From an uncultured Phycisphaerales bacterium (GTDB lineage Bacteria > Planctomycetota > Phycisphaerae > Sedimentisphaerales > Anaerohalosphaeraceae), in the NCBI GenBank assembly GCA_937868095.1, contig CALMLO010000037.1:1-64000 (forward strand): a DNA stretch of 64,000 nt, written 5' to 3'. The position numbers and the translations under genes were made by a program. Under the pieces are notes generated by a model. The model saw nothing but the letters and a program-made list of their open reading frames with translations. It had not been told where the DNA came from and ran no database searches. Below are positions 45,181 through 54,032 of this stretch, in pieces. Each line of letters begins with the position of its first letter. Within the stretch, counting starts at the first letter, position 1.

Positions 45181-46053
45181 TTAAAAAAGTTCTTTTCGTT
45201 TGAGCTTTGCAGCAATCATCGCTTCCCTTTTGGCCCGGGCCTTTTCGAGGAAACGCTGAATCTGCTTTTCATCTTTCTGAAGAATGGCCGTGCGGATTTT
45301 TTCAAGTGTGCTGATAAGACGGTCAATCCCTTCAATGCAGTTTTTCGGATTGGTTAAGAAGATATCCGTCCAAATATTCGCCGGCCCGGATGCCAGACGG
45401 GAAGTATCCATAAATCCCTTGCCGGCATAGGGAAGCATATCGGTACTGACGGCATAGACCAGAGCAGCTGCAGTAAGATGCGGCAGATGGCTGATGTGTC
45501 CAAAAATGCGGTCATGCCGCCGGGGACTCATAATGTGAATGCGGCAGCCCAAACGTTTCCAAAACTTTTCGAGGACATTAAGAGCAGACGGCTTTGTCGA
45601 AGCGGTCCGCGTCAGTATACAGATGGCTCCGAAAAGCAGGTCATCGCGGGCAAAATCCACCCCCCTCTTTTCCGAGCCGGCAATCGGATGCGAGCCGGCA
45701 TAAGCGATGTTTGACTTGAAGATTTCCTTGGCCCATTGATGCGGCAACTGCTTGGTAGAGCCAACATCCGTCACAATACAAGAAGATTTCAAATAAGGCA
45801 GCATCTGGCTAAACAATACCGGAAATGTCCGGATAGGAGTGGCCACAATAACAAGATCTGCCTCCCGGACGCATTGGTCGAGAGAATCCGCGATTTCACC
45901 AGCTACCTGAAGGCGCCGCGCTTTTTGGCGGGTTTGCCTCCGATGGCTGAAACCGCTTACCATGGCCAAGGGAAAACTGCGGGTGGCTGCCAAGCTGATG
46001 CTGGCTCCCAATAGACCCATTCCCAGGATGCTGATTTTCTTTAACTCTTTCAT
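45181..46053 (-). CDS. tyrA: Prephenate dehydrogenase
   Basis: A 290-residue cytosolic NAD(P)-dependent enzyme of tyrosine synthesis. The Rossmann loop is GMGLLGASIS; the VTDVGSTKQ strand, GSHPIAGSEKRGVDFAR and HRMSH-like RHDRIFGHISHLPH with the catalytic His are present. There is no chorismate mutase or ACT domain. The end is basic (Lys/Arg-rich) for about 40 residues. Start of the minus-strand run ending at lgt. Confidence 0.92.
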   Translation of the reverse strand: MKELKKISILGMGLLGASISLAATRSFPLAMVSGFSHRRQTRQKARRLQVAGEIADSLDQCVREADLVIVATPIRTFPVLFSQMLPYLKSSCIVTDVGSTKQLPHQWAKEIFKSNIAYAGSHPIAGSEKRGVDFARDDLLFGAICILTRTASTKPSALNVLEKFWKRLGCRIHIMSPRRHDRIFGHISHLPHLTAAALVYAVSTDMLPYAGKGFMDTSRLASGPANIWTDIFLTNPKNCIEGIDRLISTLEKIRTAILQKDEKQIQRFLEKARAKREAMIAAKLKRKELF

Positions 46054-46272
46054 TTAGAATTAGTTATAGCAAAAACGCGAGAATTGTAATGTTTTAAGAA
46101 AGTACCGCCGCCCAGCACTAAAGTCAATTTTTTTCTTTTGTTTGAACACACAAATTGGTAATATACCTATCCAGTTTTCAAGACAAAACAGCACTGCAAA
46201 TAAAGTATCTTTATTCTCAGAAGACGCTTAAAAGATTTTTTATAGATTGGTTATAGGAGAACAATCTGGATT

Positions 46273-47352
46273 ATGAAGAGCCGGCAAGGCACCAGCCAGC
46301 CGCTTCAATATCTTCCTTTTGAAGAAGAGGTGGCCAGGATAGACCAACTGATAGCCCAACAGGGAAACGAGGATTCTCTGCATGGGAAAAATGCTTCCAA
46401 AATCCGGCAATTGCAGGTCCGTCAAACGGAGCTTCTTCAAAAGATTTACAGCAATTTGAGCCCTTGGCAAACGGTGCAGGTAGCTCGACACCCTCGTCGA
46501 CCGATTTTGAATGATTATCTCAGTTTGATGTTTAAAGATGTCCACCCTCTGCATGGCGATCGGTGTTTTGGCGATGACAAGGCCATCACAACAGCCCTGG
46601 GGCAAATCGGTCGGCACAAAGTAATGATTGTCGGCCAAAACAAGGGACGTGACATTAAAGAGAAAATTGCCTGCAACTTCGGCTGCCCTAACCCCGAAGG
46701 ATACCGGAAGGCCTTGCTGAAAATGAAATTCGCAGAGAAATTCGGCCTGCCGATTGTAACTTTAATTGACACACCAGGGGCCTATCCCGGCATTGGAGCC
46801 GAAGAACGAGGCCAGGCACAAGCCATTGCTGTGAATCTGATGGAAATGTCGCGATTACGGGTCCCCATTGTCTGTATTGTAATTGGTGAAGGCGGCTCCG
46901 GCGGAGCCCTGGGAATTGGGGTAGGTGACCGATTGGCCATGCTCGAGTTTGCCTACTATTCCGTCATTTCCCCCGAAGGATGCGCCGCCATCCTCTGGCA
47001 CGATGGCACGCAAGCACCCCGGGCCGCCGATGCCCTAAAACTTACAGCCAAAGAACTGATGCAGTTAGGGGTAATCGATGCTGTTATACCGGAACCCTTA
47101 GGTGGGGCTCATCGCAATCAGCACGATACCATTTACAATGTAGAACAGTACATCGTCCGCACACTCCATCAGCTCAAGCGGAAAAGCATAGATGAATTGC
47201 TTGAAGCCCGTTATCGAAAGCTTCGCTCAATCGGCGAAAAATGCCTCAATCTTGCAGAGATTCAACCCCAGATTCCAGAACGTCTGTCGGCAAAGGTCCA
47301 GATTGAAAAAGCCGTCCAGGAAGCCGCAGAAGCCAAAATTGAAGTTCAGTAA
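46273..47352 (+). CDS. accA: Acetyl-CoA carboxylase carboxyltransferase subunit alpha
   Basis: A 359-residue subunit of the carboxyltransferase that makes malonyl-CoA for fatty acids. Residues 1-70 are the coiled-coil front, then the crotonase-like fold with DTPGAYPGIGAEERGQ, GEGGSGGALGIG and the YYSVISPEGCAAILW segment. It is about 40 residues longer than E. coli AccA at the C-terminus. accD is not in the window. The ATG has GGAGAA 11 bases upstream. Confidence 0.94.
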   Translation: MKSRQGTSQPLQYLPFEEEVARIDQLIAQQGNEDSLHGKNASKIRQLQVRQTELLQKIYSNLSPWQTVQVARHPRRPILNDYLSLMFKDVHPLHGDRCFGDDKAITTALGQIGRHKVMIVGQNKGRDIKEKIACNFGCPNPEGYRKALLKMKFAEKFGLPIVTLIDTPGAYPGIGAEERGQAQAIAVNLMEMSRLRVPIVCIVIGEGGSGGALGIGVGDRLAMLEFAYYSVISPEGCAAILWHDGTQAPRAADALKLTAKELMQLGVIDAVIPEPLGGAHRNQHDTIYNVEQYIVRTLHQLKRKSIDELLEARYRKLRSIGEKCLNLAEIQPQIPERLSAKVQIEKAVQEAAEAKIEVQ

Positions 47353-47520
47353 AAGACCTTTTGGCCCCAAAAGCATTCCAGAAAACAGGGCTGATTTCCC
47401 TAAACATCTTTCCTCCAGAAGCAGATTCCGCTTTAAATCTTGAATTCGGCGGAAGGCCTTGAATAATACTTTCCTTTTTAGACAATTTCTGTATCCGATA
47501 TGTATTTTTCTTGTTTTTGA

Positions 47521-47550
47521 TTGCCAATAGCGACTATGGGTAGATATAAT
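47521..47550 (+). promoter_or_regulatory. Promoter of the FHA gene
   Basis: TTGCCA (47521-47526) and a consensus TATAAT (47545-47550) are 18 bases apart. The leader would be about 40 bases. Confidence 0.65.
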
Positions 47551-47597
47551 AAAGTTGCATAGTGAAGAATGACCCTCTGTTTGAAAGGAGAGCCCAG

Positions 47598-48059
47598 ATG
47601 GAGGTCAATTTGATTCTCTTCAAAAAGGACGGCGGTACCCGAACCTTCCACCTGCCCAGTACCGTAACCACCATCGGACGGAGGAAAGATTGCGACCTTT
47701 GTGTGCCTTTAATGTCGGTTTCACGAAGGCATTGCGAGCTTAATCTGGATCAAGGTCGGCTCAGTATCCGAGACCTCGGTTCGAAGAATGGCACATTTTT
47801 GAACGGTATCCGCGTTTCTGAATCCATGGTCAAGCCGGGAGATGTCCTGAAAATCGGTACCCTCTATTTCGGGGTTCAAATTGACGGGATTCCCGAAGAT
47901 ATTGAAACCATGCGTCCGCAGGAGATACCCGCCCCTGCTAAACCGCTTCAGCACAAGACCGTACCTTCTGAAGATTCTTTTGAAGAAATTATTGGTGAAT
48001 TTTCTGATTTCGACTTGAACCAGACACTCGGCGAAAGCAACTCAGGAACAGCCCCCTAA
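47598..48059 (+). CDS. FHA-domain protein
   Basis: A 153-residue protein. Residues 10-90 are one forkhead-associated domain, which binds phosphothreonine peptides: TIGRRKDCDLCVP, MSVSRRHCEL and RDLGSKNGTFLNG contain the conserved Arg, Ser, His and Asn. The rest is an acidic tail (Glu, Asp, Thr, Pro) ending at residue 153. It would link to Ser/Thr kinase signalling, but no kinase gene is nearby. The start ATG has AAAGGAG eight bases upstream; a GTG 12 codons earlier has no such site. Confidence 0.88.
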   Translation: MEVNLILFKKDGGTRTFHLPSTVTTIGRRKDCDLCVPLMSVSRRHCELNLDQGRLSIRDLGSKNGTFLNGIRVSESMVKPGDVLKIGTLYFGVQIDGIPEDIETMRPQEIPAPAKPLQHKTVPSEDSFEEIIGEFSDFDLNQTLGESNSGTAP

Positions 48060-48079
48060 ACCCGAATCTTGCTCGCCAA

Positions 48080-48108
48080 TTGATGCCTGCAGGAATTGTG
48101 GCTATAAT
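48080..48108 (+). promoter_or_regulatory. Promoter of rlmN, consistent with a leaderless transcript
   Basis: TTGATG (48080-48085) and a consensus TATAAT (48103-48108) are 17 bases apart. Transcription would start at about 48115, one base before the ATG at 48116. Confidence 0.6.
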
Positions 48109-48115
48109 TAATGGG

Positions 48116-49147
48116 ATGAGTAATGATTTAAAAAATAAACCACGAAAAGAATTAACCGATTTAGTCACTGGTTTGGGCCAAAAGCCCTATAGTGCAGACT
48201 ATGTTTTTTCCTTTATTCACCAAAAACATGTCCATAATATCGACAGCATTACTCCTTTATCTAAAACCTTTCGCAAACAGTTAAATGACTTGGGATACAC
48301 AATTTCCTCCATTTCTTTCCTCGAAAGTCAGACAGACCCCGACGGGACAGTCAAGTATCTATTTGGCCTGCCGGATGGAAACTTGATTGAAACGGTTCGG
48401 CTTAACGATAACGGCCGGTGCACCGTCTGTCTTTCAACCCAGGCAGGATGCCGGATGGGCTGCCTATTTTGTGCCACCGGCCAAATCCAATTCAAGCGGA
48501 ATCTAACGGCTGCGGAGATTGCAGACCAGGTTTACCAAATTGAAGCCGCTGCAGGTCCGATTGATAATCTGGTTTATATGGGGATGGGAGAGCCGCTTGA
48601 TAATTTTGAGGAAGTGCTCCGGTCTCTGGAGATTCTGGGCGATCCCAAAGGCCGTTTTCTTGGGATGCGGCATATTACCGTTTCCACCTGTGGATTGGCA
48701 GAGGGAATTGAGCGATTGACTCAGGCGCCGCTTCAGCCGCGACTGGCTGTTTCCCTTCACGCAGCCGATGAGCATCTTCGACGCCGACTGATGCCTGTTG
48801 CCCGCAAAGAAGCATTACCGAAATTGCTCAATGCCCTCCGCAATTACCAGAAAAAGACCGGCAAACGAATCACATTTGAATACTGCATGATGAAAGACGT
48901 CAATGATTCACCGAAGGATGCCGCCAAGCTGATTCAGCTCATCCGCGGGCTGAAAGCCAACGTAAACCTTATTGAAATGAATGATTTCCCCGGCTGTCCT
49001 TATCAAGCCAGTCCGCAGGTGCGGATAAAAACCTTTGCCGCTATTTTAGAAAAAGCAGGTATTGAAACAGTAATCCGCTTCAAGCGAGGACGCTCGATTT
49101 TGGCGGCCTGCGGACAACTGGGGGCACAGCGGCTCAAAACAATTTGA
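48116..49147 (+). CDS. rlmN: Dual-specificity RNA methyltransferase RlmN
   Basis: A 343-residue radical SAM enzyme that methylates C2 of A2503 in 23S rRNA and A37 of some tRNAs. The [4Fe-4S]-binding CxxxCxxC is in GCRMGCLFCATG; the methyl-carrier cysteine is in the C-terminal RSILAACGQL. The start at 48116 has no Shine-Dalgarno sequence; it follows the promoter above by one base, so the mRNA may be leaderless. Starts 11 or 12 codons upstream are possible but lie inside the promoter. It precedes plsY by 19 bases. Confidence 0.92.
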   Translation: MSNDLKNKPRKELTDLVTGLGQKPYSADYVFSFIHQKHVHNIDSITPLSKTFRKQLNDLGYTISSISFLESQTDPDGTVKYLFGLPDGNLIETVRLNDNGRCTVCLSTQAGCRMGCLFCATGQIQFKRNLTAAEIADQVYQIEAAAGPIDNLVYMGMGEPLDNFEEVLRSLEILGDPKGRFLGMRHITVSTCGLAEGIERLTQAPLQPRLAVSLHAADEHLRRRLMPVARKEALPKLLNALRNYQKKTGKRITFEYCMMKDVNDSPKDAAKLIQLIRGLKANVNLIEMNDFPGCPYQASPQVRIKTFAAILEKAGIETVIRFKRGRSILAACGQLGAQRLKTI

Positions 49148-49166
49148 ACAAGGGAGGTCGCAAAGC

Positions 49167-49787
49167 ATGATTTGGAGGGATGCTGCAGCGATTTTGCTCA
49201 GTTATGGGCTGGGATGCTGCGTAACCGGCTATTACCTTGTGCGATGGAAAACCGGTCAGGACATTCGAATCATCGGCAGCGGTTCAGCAGGTGCCCGCAA
49301 TGTGGGTCGCATTCTGGGGCGATGGGGGTTTTGGACTACCTTGTCCGCAGATATTCTACGGGGATGTGCAGCAAGTCTTGGAGCATACGGCTTGGGGGTT
49401 TCCGGACCGGTGAGAGTTTTGTGTGTGCTGGCGGCGGCGGGCGGGCATATCTTTCCGATTCAGCTGGGTTTTCGCGGTGGAAAGGGGATCGGTGTTTCAC
49501 TGGGAGCTCTGGCGGTCTTCGACTGGCGAATTGCGGCAGGAAGTATGCTGCTGTGTGCGGTCTTGTATTTGGTAAGCCGGCGGTATATGCTAAGCGGAAT
49601 GATTTCGGTTCTGGCGACCCCGATCGCCGCAGTGGTGCTGGGACTGCCGACGAGCAGCAGCGTCATTTTGGCGGTGTGGGCTGGTTTGATCCTGCTGGCT
49701 CATCGAAAAAATCTATTTGCTCTCTATCAAGGCAAAACCCATTCAGAGGGAGACAACCCTTATGGAGACGGGGAAAACCATGACTGA
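49167..49787 (+). CDS. plsY: Glycerol-3-phosphate acyltransferase PlsY
   Basis: A 206-residue membrane enzyme with five or six helices that acylates glycerol 3-phosphate with acyl-phosphate, the first step of phospholipid synthesis. The three loop motifs are SGSAGARNVGRILGRWG, GHIFPIQLGFRGGKGIGVSLG and a third near the end. GGGAGG precedes the ATG. plsX is absent here. Its end overlaps the next gene by 26 bases. Confidence 0.92.
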   Translation: MIWRDAAAILLSYGLGCCVTGYYLVRWKTGQDIRIIGSGSAGARNVGRILGRWGFWTTLSADILRGCAASLGAYGLGVSGPVRVLCVLAAAGGHIFPIQLGFRGGKGIGVSLGALAVFDWRIAAGSMLLCAVLYLVSRRYMLSGMISVLATPIAAVVLGLPTSSSVILAVWAGLILLAHRKNLFALYQGKTHSEGDNPYGDGENHD

Positions 49788-51357
49788 AGGATACACATTT
49801 AAGATTGCCAGCGAGCCATGGGAATTTGAACAAATTCTGTCGCTGAATTACGAAACCTTCGTCGAAGAAATCCCGCAGCATCCTGCCAACCCTCATCGAA
49901 TCCTGACAGATGCTTTCCATCATGAAAATACATACCTGATTTGCACTCGCGGGCAGGAGGTGCTGGGAATGCTGGCGGTCAGGGGCCGGCGGCCTTTTTC
50001 GCTGGATAAAAAACTGGAAAACCTGGATGCCTACCTTCCAGAGGGGCTCACACCCTGCGAAGTGCGGCTGCTGGCAGTTCGGAAAAACATCCGCCGAAGC
50101 CAAATTGTTCGCGGACTGCTGGCCCAAACCGCTGCTTATTGTCTTGAGCAAGGATATAATGCGGCTTTAATCAGCGGGTATTTAAATCAGCTGCTGCTGT
50201 ATCGGCACTTGGGATTTGTGCCGTTTGGTCCGATTGTCGGCAACGAACGGGCCCGTTTTCAGCCGATGTATTTAACTGTGGATCAGCATGCTGCCGCCAA
50301 AACTTCTTTTGTTCCGCAGACGGTTGTACCGGTCAATCTTCTTGCCGGCCCAATTGTGCTGTCCCGGTCAGTGCGGGAGGCGCTGGCGGCGGCGCCTCTG
50401 TCCCATCGGAACAGCGATTATATATTCCTGCATCGAGAGACACAGGAGCGGCTTTGTGAGCTGGTCGGTGCCCACTCGGTTCAAATCTTAACCGGTTCGG
50501 GCACGTTAGCCAACGAAGCGATTGCCGCTCAAATGACACTTCTGCCGGGCAGAGGGCTGATTTTATCTAATGGAGAATTCGGAGAACGGCTGATTCATCA
50601 GGCCCACGGTTTTGGGTTGGATTTTGACATAGTGCGGCTGCCGTGGGGAGAATCTTTCGAGGAGGAAATGCTCCGTCGAAGGATACGAGAGAGTTCCAAC
50701 CCGACGTGGATATGGGCAGTTTGCTGTGAGACGTCCACGGGAATGCTGAATGAACCGGAGATGCTGAAGGGGCTTGCGAGAGAATTCAGCCTGCATCTGT
50801 GTCTGGACTGCATCAGTGCGGTCGGGAATGTACCGCTGGATTTGCGTGATGTCTATTTGGCTTCAGGATGCAGTTCAAAAGGGCTGCGTTCGACGGCAGG
50901 GTTGGCGCTGGTCTTTTATAACCATACCATGGCGCCGCCGACAAAACCGCTGCCGGCCTATCTGGATTTGTATTCGTATGAGCAGGCCGAGGGGGTGCCG
51001 TTTACAATTGCCTCCAATTGGGTTCAGGCACTGCTGGCAGCACTTAAGGAATGCGATTATCGATGCCGCTTTTCCCAGATTGCCTCTCTGGACTGCTGGC
51101 TTCGGAAAAAATTAGCGGCTCTTGGGCTGCGGCCTCTGGTGCCGGAAGAGAAGGCCTGTCCGGGGATCCTGACTCTGCCTTTGCAGAAACCGCATAATTC
51201 CCGCACTATCGGAGACCAGATGAAGAAGGCAGGCTTTTGGGTCAGTTATGAAAGCTGCTATCTGCTGGAGAGAAACTGGATACAAATTTGCCTGATGAGT
51301 CCTGTGTCTCAAAGCCGGCTTCGTCCTCTTTTGGATGTGCTCAAGCAAATCTTATAA
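49762..51357 (+). CDS. Fusion of GNAT N-acyltransferase and class V aminotransferase
   Basis: A 531-residue protein. Residues about 5-175 are a GNAT acyltransferase; the start reads EFEQILSLNYETFVEEIPQH, which is the pattern of FeeM/autoinducer-synthase-like N-acyl amino acid synthases rather than acetyltransferases. Residues about 190-531 are a class V PLP aminotransferase of the serine-glyoxylate/phosphonate type: LTGSGTLANEAIAAQM, CCETSTGMLN, LDCISAVGNVPLD and the lysine in LASGCSSKGLRSTAG. Together they could make an amino compound and N-acylate it. It overlaps plsY, supporting a lipid role. The ATG has GAGGGAG eight bases upstream. Substrates are unknown. Confidence 0.75.
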   Translation: METGKTMTEGYTFKIASEPWEFEQILSLNYETFVEEIPQHPANPHRILTDAFHHENTYLICTRGQEVLGMLAVRGRRPFSLDKKLENLDAYLPEGLTPCEVRLLAVRKNIRRSQIVRGLLAQTAAYCLEQGYNAALISGYLNQLLLYRHLGFVPFGPIVGNERARFQPMYLTVDQHAAAKTSFVPQTVVPVNLLAGPIVLSRSVREALAAAPLSHRNSDYIFLHRETQERLCELVGAHSVQILTGSGTLANEAIAAQMTLLPGRGLILSNGEFGERLIHQAHGFGLDFDIVRLPWGESFEEEMLRRRIRESSNPTWIWAVCCETSTGMLNEPEMLKGLAREFSLHLCLDCISAVGNVPLDLRDVYLASGCSSKGLRSTAGLALVFYNHTMAPPTKPLPAYLDLYSYEQAEGVPFTIASNWVQALLAALKECDYRCRFSQIASLDCWLRKKLAALGLRPLVPEEKACPGILTLPLQKPHNSRTIGDQMKKAGFWVSYESCYLLERNWIQICLMSPVSQSRLRPLLDVLKQIL

Positions 51358-51951
51358 AGATTCCGGCTCGGAAGAGGGGTTGTTTCGATTTCGGTAAAGG
51401 GTCGGGTCCACACTGGCAGCCATCGCCTGAATGTCAAGTCCGCCGCCCAAAAACTCATTGATACGCTGCACCTGTTCGGCAGGATTTTGAATCATGGCTC
51501 GGTAGTCAACATAAAGAACAGAAAAATGGGGCTGTCGGGCAAGCCACTGCCGACAGCGGGACAATTCCGCTTCAAACAGGGCCGCCATCTGACCATCGGA
51601 GACCGGATCAGTTTTTTTTCCGCTTCGAAGCAGCATTTTCCGCTGAGAGGCCAGAATTTCCTGCATATCCCGCTGCATAAAAAGAACTCGGTATTGATAA
51701 CTGTCCGGCAAGTCGTAAAGCAGTCGATAAACCATTTTGACAGCTCGGCAGCCGGCTTGCCGGAGCCATGAGGGGTCTTCTTTGGTTTTTTTAACGGCTT
51801 CGAACTCATAATAGCCGCGAGGATTATCCTCGTCGGCTTTGCGAATATGATCCGCCAGCACAGGCAGACCCCCTGCCTCCAGGGCACGCATCATCATAGA
51901 AGTGCCGGAACGAGGCAGCCCGGAGACAATCACAACAACATTCGATTCCAT
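51352..51951 (-). CDS. Sulfotransferase-family protein
   Basis: A 199-residue protein with the 5' phosphosulfate loop GLPRSGTSMMM near the N-terminus and the 3' phosphate pocket around MQRDMQEILASQRKML. It resembles PAPS-dependent sulfotransferases of the short bacterial type, which sulfate carbohydrates or lipids. No PAPS gene is nearby. Its end overlaps the convergent GNAT-aminotransferase gene by six bases. Confidence 0.8.
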   Translation of the reverse strand: MESNVVVIVSGLPRSGTSMMMRALEAGGLPVLADHIRKADEDNPRGYYEFEAVKKTKEDPSWLRQAGCRAVKMVYRLLYDLPDSYQYRVLFMQRDMQEILASQRKMLLRSGKKTDPVSDGQMAALFEAELSRCRQWLARQPHFSVLYVDYRAMIQNPAEQVQRINEFLGGGLDIQAMAASVDPTLYRNRNNPSSEPESL

Positions 51952-52023
51952 ACCCCTGCGCCCTCAAAATAGTTTTCTTGCTCTTGCAACGGAAAGCCCT
52001 TAAATGTATAGTATATCTTCCAG

Positions 52024-52097
<74 letters not shown>

Positions 52098-52144
52098 GTT
52101 TCCCTCTTTTTACCTTGAATGTTCACTGCCTGCCGAATTTCTTT

Positions 52145-53791
52145 CTATCCCATGTAGCGGTTGGTAATCGGCATCCGCCAATCTATGCCGAACGCACAGG
52201 GGGTAATTTTAATACCAGGTGGAGACTGCCGCCGCTTGTATTCGCTGCGGGCTATCATCTTCAGCGTCCGCTCCACATCCTTCGAGGGAAGGCCGCGAGC
52301 CGTCAGTTCCTCTCGGCTGAGCTTTTCCTCAAGAAAGCCCTTCAAAATCTGATCCAGAATCGGATAGTCCGGCAGGGAATCGCTGTCTTTTTGATTCGGC
52401 CTCAGTTCAGCCGAAGGGGTCCGCTCGAGCACGCTCTGCGGAATGACTTTCCACCCTTTCATTCGATTGTAATAGTCACAAAGCTGATAGACCATCGTTT
52501 TAGGCACATCTTTTAGAACAGCAAGGCCGCCGGCTGTGTCTCCATATAAAGTCGAATAGCCGACGGCTGTCTCACTTTTGTTGCCTGTAGTCAGGACCAG
52601 ATACCCAAAATGATTGGAGAGGGTCATCAGAAGTGTGCCGCGGATACGGGCCTGAAGGTTTTCATAAGCCACACCCCGCTCATCCCACCCTTCAATCGCT
52701 TTCAAGTTTCTGCTGAAGGCCGACAGGATATCCTCAATCGGCAGCGTATGCAGCTCGATGGAAAGATTGGAAGCAACCGTTTGGGCATCCAGGCAGGTTT
52801 CAGGAGCATTAAAACGGGAAGGCATCGCAAGTCCGACTACGTTGTCTGCACCCAATGCCTCAACGGCAATCGCCGCCGTTAAAGCTGAATCCACTCCACC
52901 GCTGATTCCAAGCAGGACCTTCGAAAAGTTGTTTTTGCGAACATAATCCGCTGTGCCCAGAACCAGCGCCCGCCAAACCTCCGCCATCGGCTCTTCAGCA
53001 CCCTGTTTCCAGGGAGCGGCACAGGGACTCGTGATTTTCAGTGCGGCGTCACCCTGCTTGACACAGTCGATAATCAGCAAATCTTCCTGAAAGCCGGGGG
53101 CCTCAAACAACGTCTGTCCATTGGCATCGACAACCAGGCAGCGGCCGTCGAAGACCAGTTCATCCTGGCCGCCGACAAGATTGCAGTAAAACAACGGACA
53201 GCGAAAATGAAGGGCACATTTCGCCAGCATACTCCTGCGTTCATCAATCTTACCATGGTAAAAAGGAGAAGCCGCTATGCAGACAATAGCATCAAAGGTG
53301 CCTCGGATTCCCCCCCAAAAAGCATCCAGCTGGGACAAATCCGACGGCTCCTGGCCAATTGTCAATGCCAGAGATACCGGTCCCGCTTCAATGACAACAG
53401 CGTCCAAACCAGATTGAAAATAACGTTTTTCGTCAAATATACTTATAGGGGGGATGAATCTCTTTCGGTAATTTTGCCGGATTTTTCCCTGCTGAATAAC
53501 CGCAGCGGCGTTAAAGAGGCGGCCTTCTTCCATCTGCGGCCAGCCGATAACCAGAACCATCTGCTGAATCTGCTGTGCCAGCCGGCTGAGGGCAGAGTGA
53601 TTGTCCTGAAGAAAGCAAGGCCGATGCAGCAAATCTTCCGGGGGGCAGCCGCAAAGAAACAATTCAGGCAATATCAGCACGTCCGCATTTCTGGCCAGCG
53701 ATTTCTCTGCGAAAGCCAAGGCCTTGCGGAGATTGCCTTCCAGGTCTCCAACCACAGCGTTGGCCTGTCCCAAGGCGATTCGAACCGGCAT
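52145..53791 (-). CDS. nadE: NAD synthetase, glutamine-dependent type with altered amidotransferase site
   Basis: A 548-residue enzyme that makes NAD from deamido-NAD. Residues 1-250 are a nitrilase-fold glutaminase; residues 270-548 are the synthetase with ATP-loop SGGVDS (297-302), TLYGDTAGGLAVLKDVPKT and the C-terminal PITNRYMG. In the glutaminase domain Glu43 (LPEL) and Lys110 (YRK) are in place, but the residue 36 positions after the lysine, which is the cysteine nucleophile in relatives (ICED), is Gly146 here (TIGQEP). It may therefore need free ammonia. Cys171 lies nearby but in the following strand. The start ATG has AAAGGAAAG upstream. It lies downstream of glnN on the same strand. 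Confidence 0.9.
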   Translation of the reverse strand: MPVRIALGQANAVVGDLEGNLRKALAFAEKSLARNADVLILPELFLCGCPPEDLLHRPCFLQDNHSALSRLAQQIQQMVLVIGWPQMEEGRLFNAAAVIQQGKIRQNYRKRFIPPISIFDEKRYFQSGLDAVVIEAGPVSLALTIGQEPSDLSQLDAFWGGIRGTFDAIVCIAASPFYHGKIDERRSMLAKCALHFRCPLFYCNLVGGQDELVFDGRCLVVDANGQTLFEAPGFQEDLLIIDCVKQGDAALKITSPCAAPWKQGAEEPMAEVWRALVLGTADYVRKNNFSKVLLGISGGVDSALTAAIAVEALGADNVVGLAMPSRFNAPETCLDAQTVASNLSIELHTLPIEDILSAFSRNLKAIEGWDERGVAYENLQARIRGTLLMTLSNHFGYLVLTTGNKSETAVGYSTLYGDTAGGLAVLKDVPKTMVYQLCDYYNRMKGWKVIPQSVLERTPSAELRPNQKDSDSLPDYPILDQILKGFLEEKLSREELTARGLPSKDVERTLKMIARSEYKRRQSPPGIKITPCAFGIDWRMPITNRYMG

Positions 53792-54032
53792 AGAGTCTCT
53801 TGCTTTCCTTTCGATTTAATTTGATTTTTGCCGGCAGTTGAACGCTGGGGCTGCGTTTTGGCCTGCCGCGATTGCCTGCCCAACTCCCCTTCCATACACC
53901 AGCACCCTCATATTTTCGCAATCATTTCCTGCCTTGAAGGAGGGGCAAACCGACCTTCTCCCAAAACATTTTAGTCCGCCATCGCTTTAGAAAACGGTAG
54001 AGTTCTTTACTTCAGTAAAATTTCTTTTTTTA

